A DNA stretch of 64,000 bases, from contig JAIXRO010000099.1 of NCBI GenBank assembly GCA_027485145.1, positions 28,333 through 92,332 on the forward strand, written 5' to 3'. The position numbers were made by a program, and so were the translations under genes. This DNA comes from Hyphomonadaceae bacterium (GTDB lineage: Bacteria > Pseudomonadota > Alphaproteobacteria > Caulobacterales > Hyphomonadaceae). The notes under the pieces were generated by a model. It was not told the DNA's origin. It saw nothing but the letters and a program-made list of their open reading frames with translations, and did not search any database. Below, one piece after another: positions 61,440-64,000 of the stretch (position 1 is the stretch's first letter; each line of letters starts with the position of its first letter).

Positions 61440-63305
61440 CTAGCCTGTGCGACGGACGCGTTTCACGTAGCCGAGCAAGGCGGTCAAGGCCCCCGGCGTG
61501 ACGCCTTCGATCCGGGCTGCCTGGCCGAGCGTCATCGGACGTACCGCCTTGAGCTTCGAGCGGACCTCATTCGAGAGGCCGCCGATCGCATCATAGTCGA
61601 GGTCACCGGGGAGCGTCAGCGACTCGTCCCGGCGCAGGGCGGCGACGTCCTCCGACTGGCGATCCAGGTATGCGGCATAGAGGGCTTCGATTTCGATCTG
61701 CGCGCCGATCTCGTCCGGGATCGCGGCCAACTCCGGCCAGACATCGCGCAGGTGGTTCAGCGTGATGTCCTTGTAGGCCAGATACTCCCAGGCCGACCGG
61801 ACGCGGCCATCCTGATTGATCGCCCATCCGGCCTTTGCCGCGGCCGCCGGAGACAGCGTCAAAGCTTTCAGCTTCGTACGGGCGTCACCGAGCGCGCGAT
61901 GTTTCACGTGAAACATCGCCGCGCGGTCATGGCCGACAACACCGGCTGCGATGCCTCGTGCGGTCAGCCGCTGGTCGGCGTTGTCGGCGCGCAGCGCGAG
62001 GCGGTACTCGGCGCGCGAGGTGAACATCCGATAGGGCTCGGTCACACCGCGGGTCACGAGGTCGTCAATCAGGACGCCGATATAGGCTTCCGCGCGGTCG
62101 AAGATCACCGGGTCTTTTCCGGTCGCGGATCGGGCGGCGTTCAGACCCGCCATCAGGCCTTGCGCGCCCGCCTCTTCATATCCGGTCGTCCCATTGATTT
62201 GGCCCGCGAGATAGAGACCCGGCATCGCCTTGACGTCGAGCGCCGGCGAGAGCGCGCGGGGATCCACATAATCATACTCGATGGCATAGGCATGCTGGAG
62301 GATCACGACATCCTCCAGGCCGGGAATGGTCCGGATGAACCGGTCCTGGATCTCCTGCGGGAGCGAAGTCGAGATGCCGTTCGGATAGACGGTGTGATCG
62401 TCCAGCCCTTCCGGCTCGAGGAAGATCTGGTGCCGGTCTCGGTCCGCAAAGCGGTGCACCTTGTCTTCGATCGAGGGGCAATACCGGGGGCCCCTTCCGG
62501 CGATCGCGCCCGAATAAACCGCCGACTGGTTGAGGTTCGCGTCGATGATCGCGTGGGTCTCGGGCGTCGTCCAGGTGATGCCGCACGCGACCTGGGGCAC
62601 GTCGATCCGGTCGGTCAGGAAGCTGAACGGGATCGGCGCGTCATCGGCAGGCTGCATCTCGAGCCGATCCCAATGAATGGTTCGCCCGTCGAGGCGCGCC
62701 GGCGTGCCGGTCTTGAGACGGCCCATCGGAAGACCCAGCGCATACAGGCGGTCCGACAATCCAATGGCCGGCGCCTCGCCGACCCGGCCGGCCGGGATGC
62801 GTTTCGCGCCGACATGGATAACCCCCTTGAGGAAGGTGCCCGTCGTGATCACGACCCTGGCAGCGCGGTAGGGGGTCCCCGTCAAACCGACGATCCCCGC
62901 CACAAGTCCGTCTTCCAGGATCAGGTCTTCGGCGCCGTCTTCGATGATCGTGAGGTTCGGATAGTTTGCGAGTTCGGCTTGCATCGCCTCGCGGTAAAGC
63001 TTCCGGTCGATCTGCGCGCGCGGGCCCCAGACGGCAGGTCCCTTGGACCGGTTCAGCATCCGGAACTGGATGCCGGCCTTGTCGGCCATGCGTCCCATGA
63101 CGCCGTCGAGCGCATCGATCTCGCGGACCAGATGGCCTTTGCCGAGACCCCCGATGGCCGGGTTGCAGCTCATCTCGCCAATGGTCGATCGCTTGTGGGT
63201 GACGAGCGCGGTGCGCGCACCGAAACGGGCGGAGGCCGCCGCGGCCTCGCAGCCGGCATGGCCGCCGCCGATCACGATCACATCAAATCCGGCCGCGTGC
63301 GGCAT
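61440..63305 (-). CDS. mnmG: tRNA uridine 5-carboxymethylaminomethyl synthesis enzyme MnmG
   Basis: 621-residue FAD protein (GidA) that with MnmE makes cmnm5U34 in tRNA. N-terminal [19 protein letters not shown] (10-28), [26 protein letters not shown] and the C-terminal helical region for MnmE binding. A second parS lies in its codons 464-469 (MFHVKH). Ends 18 bases before rsmG. Confidence 0.96.
   Translation of the reverse strand: MPHAAGFDVIVIGGGHAGCEAAAASARFGARTALVTHKRSTIGEMSCNPAIGGLGKGHLVREIDALDGVMGRMADKAGIQFRMLNRSKGPAVWGPRAQIDRKLYREAMQAELANYPNLTIIEDGAEDLILEDGLVAGIVGLTGTPYRAARVVITTGTFLKGVIHVGAKRIPAGRVGEAPAIGLSDRLYALGLPMGRLKTGTPARLDGRTIHWDRLEMQPADDAPIPFSFLTDRIDVPQVACGITWTTPETHAIIDANLNQSAVYSGAIAGRGPRYCPSIEDKVHRFADRDRHQIFLEPEGLDDHTVYPNGISTSLPQEIQDRFIRTIPGLEDVVILQHAYAIEYDYVDPRALSPALDVKAMPGLYLAGQINGTTGYEEAGAQGLMAGLNAARSATGKDPVIFDRAEAYIGVLIDDLVTRGVTEPYRMFTSRAEYRLALRADNADQRLTARGIAAGVVGHDRAAMFHVKHRALGDARTKLKALTLSPAAAAKAGWAINQDGRVRSAWEYLAYKDITLNHLRDVWPELAAIPDEIGAQIEIEALYAAYLDRQSEDVAALRRDESLTLPGDLDYDAIGGLSNEVRSKLKAVRPMTLGQAARIEGVTPGALTALLGYVKRVRRTG
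61899..61916. promoter_or_regulatory. parS site in mnmG
   Basis: ATGTTTCACGTGAAACAT, perfect over 18 bp, extended to a 20-bp palindrome by flanking G and C. It encodes Met-Phe-His-Val-Lys-His at residue 464 onward of MnmG, 521 bp from the rsmG site. Confidence 0.95.
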
Positions 63306-63370
63306 TAACCATCTCTTAAGCAGGGGCTGTGGCCGGGTATATAACGCCGGGGGAGGGGATTCCCTAGGGG

Positions 63371-64000
63371 CTATTTCCCGATGCAGAACCGGGAGAAGAC
63401 CGCGCCGAGCACGTCCTCGACGCCGATCTCGCCGATGATGCCTTGCATCTCCCGGATGGCGAGGCGCAGGTCCTCGGCCACGAGTTCAAATCCGAGATCG
63501 GATTCGAGCGCCGTCTTGGCGGATGCCAGGGCGGCAAGACCCCGGGTCAGTTTTTCACGGTGCCGGGCGCGGGTGATGACCGGCGCCTCGACCGATCCGG
63601 CCAGCGCCGCGATCCTGCGCGCGAGCCCGGTTTCGAGCAAACCGATGCCTTTTCCTTCTTTGGCGCTGATCAGATAGTCGAACCGAGGCAGGCTGTTGCG
63701 ATCCGCCAGGTCCAGCTTGTTGGCAACGATGATTCCCTTCGGCGAGAAGGGGAGGGGAGGGGAGGTGGAGGACATGTCAGAAGCATCTATAACCACCAGG
63801 CACAGGTCGGCGTCTTCCGCCGTCATCCTGGCCCGGCGGATTCCTTCCGCTTCAATCTCGTCCTCCGTCTCTCTCAGACCTGCCGTGTCCGCGATCCATA
63901 CGACGTGCCCGCCAAGCACGCGGCGGATCTCGATGACGTCACGGGTTGTACCCGGCCGTGCGGTGACGATCGCCGCCTCACGTCCGGCCAGTTGGTTGAG
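63371..64000 (-). CDS. mnmE: tRNA modification GTPase MnmE (5' part beyond the window)
   Basis: The C-terminal ~209 residues; the frame is open through the window edge. [13 protein letters not shown] is the G3/switch II region, ANKLDL is G4, and the protein ends FSRFCIGK, the conserved C-terminal FxxFCIGK with the Cys used in tRNA modification. Partner of MnmG, 65 bases away on the same strand. Confidence 0.95.
   Translation of the reverse strand, partial: LNQLAGREAAIVTARPGTTRDVIEIRRVLGGHVVWIADTAGLRETEDEIEAEGIRRARMTAEDADLCLVVIDASDMSSTSPPLPFSPKGIIVANKLDLADRNSLPRFDYLISAKEGKGIGLLETGLARRIAALAGSVEAPVITRARHREKLTRGLAALASAKTALESDLGFELVAEDLRLAIREMQGIIGEIGVEDVLGAVFSRFCIGK

Noticed and set aside
61380..63308. 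A 642-codon plus-strand frame opposite mnmG
   Set aside because: Antisense shadow; MnmG motifs are on the minus strand.
1..64000. CRISPR arrays, insertion sequences, tRNA or rRNA genes
   Set aside because: Looked for regularly spaced repeats, transposase-like proteins and tRNA T-loop patterns outside genes; none seen.

Overview
The window is a gene-dense, GC-rich stretch of a bacterial chromosome. The gene content points to an alphaproteobacterium of the Caulobacterales/Hyphomonadaceae type; this is inferred from gene families, not from a database search. The main clues are the parB-parA-rsmG-mnmG-mnmE block with two perfect parS palindromes (an origin-proximal arrangement typical of alphaproteobacteria), a CenR-like response regulator, an NtrZ-like periplasmic protein, a large TonB-dependent receptor, ethylmalonyl-CoA-pathway-type enzymes and a System I (Ccm) cytochrome c maturation cluster. 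I see no rRNA, tRNA, CRISPR array, insertion sequence or prophage.

Layout. 1-6588 (+): end of an esterase-like gene, an acyltransferase, a creatininase-family amidase, then a four-gene GldA/GldF/GldG/DUF4340-type ABC operon. 6592-10130 (-): a DUF1223 protein and aconitase. 10307-12985 (+): ccmABCDG. 13009-17509: a MarR regulator with a lysine-rich tail, a NUDIX hydrolase, a YciB-type membrane protein, a polysaccharide flippase and an EamA permease. 17610-24380: an amidohydrolase, then on the minus strand ftsY-mtaB, dapF, a membrane protein, and an SDR/SnoaL pair divergent from an HxlR regulator. 24937-27006 (+): a large unrecognised protein with a SLOG-like N-terminal half and four membrane segments. 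27014-29933 (-): a mesaconyl-CoA-hydratase-like enzyme, a tiny membrane protein, an ArsC-like protein and an Mcl2-like CoA-ester lyase. 29976-34650: GNAT, class-VIII-type serine hydrolase, LysE exporter, RarD (minus) and a secreted amidohydrolase. 34912-43888: TonB-dependent receptor (-), aldo/keto reductase (+), ftsK (-) and amt (-).

44103-54316: a UbiH-like monooxygenase, a minus-strand cnoX/LON/Trm112/DUF971 cluster, lolA and xthA (+), a response regulator coupled to a GNAT (-), an L,D-transpeptidase whose conserved N-terminus has no ATG/GTG/TTG start, YggS and a ThiE-like protein with abutting divergent starts, an NtrZ-like protein and a porin. 54435-58997 (+): a DUF3576 lipoprotein and leuS-lptE-holA. 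59061-64000 (-): parB, parA, rsmG, mnmG and the 3' part of mnmE.

Most of the window is housekeeping. The features most worth a second look are the SLOG-like/four-TM protein, a family of about 135-bp modular palindromic intergenic elements whose hairpin arms differ by compensatory changes, the apparent CTG-start L,D-transpeptidase, the MarR regulator with a histone-H1-like tail, and parS sites embedded in two tRNA/rRNA-modification genes.
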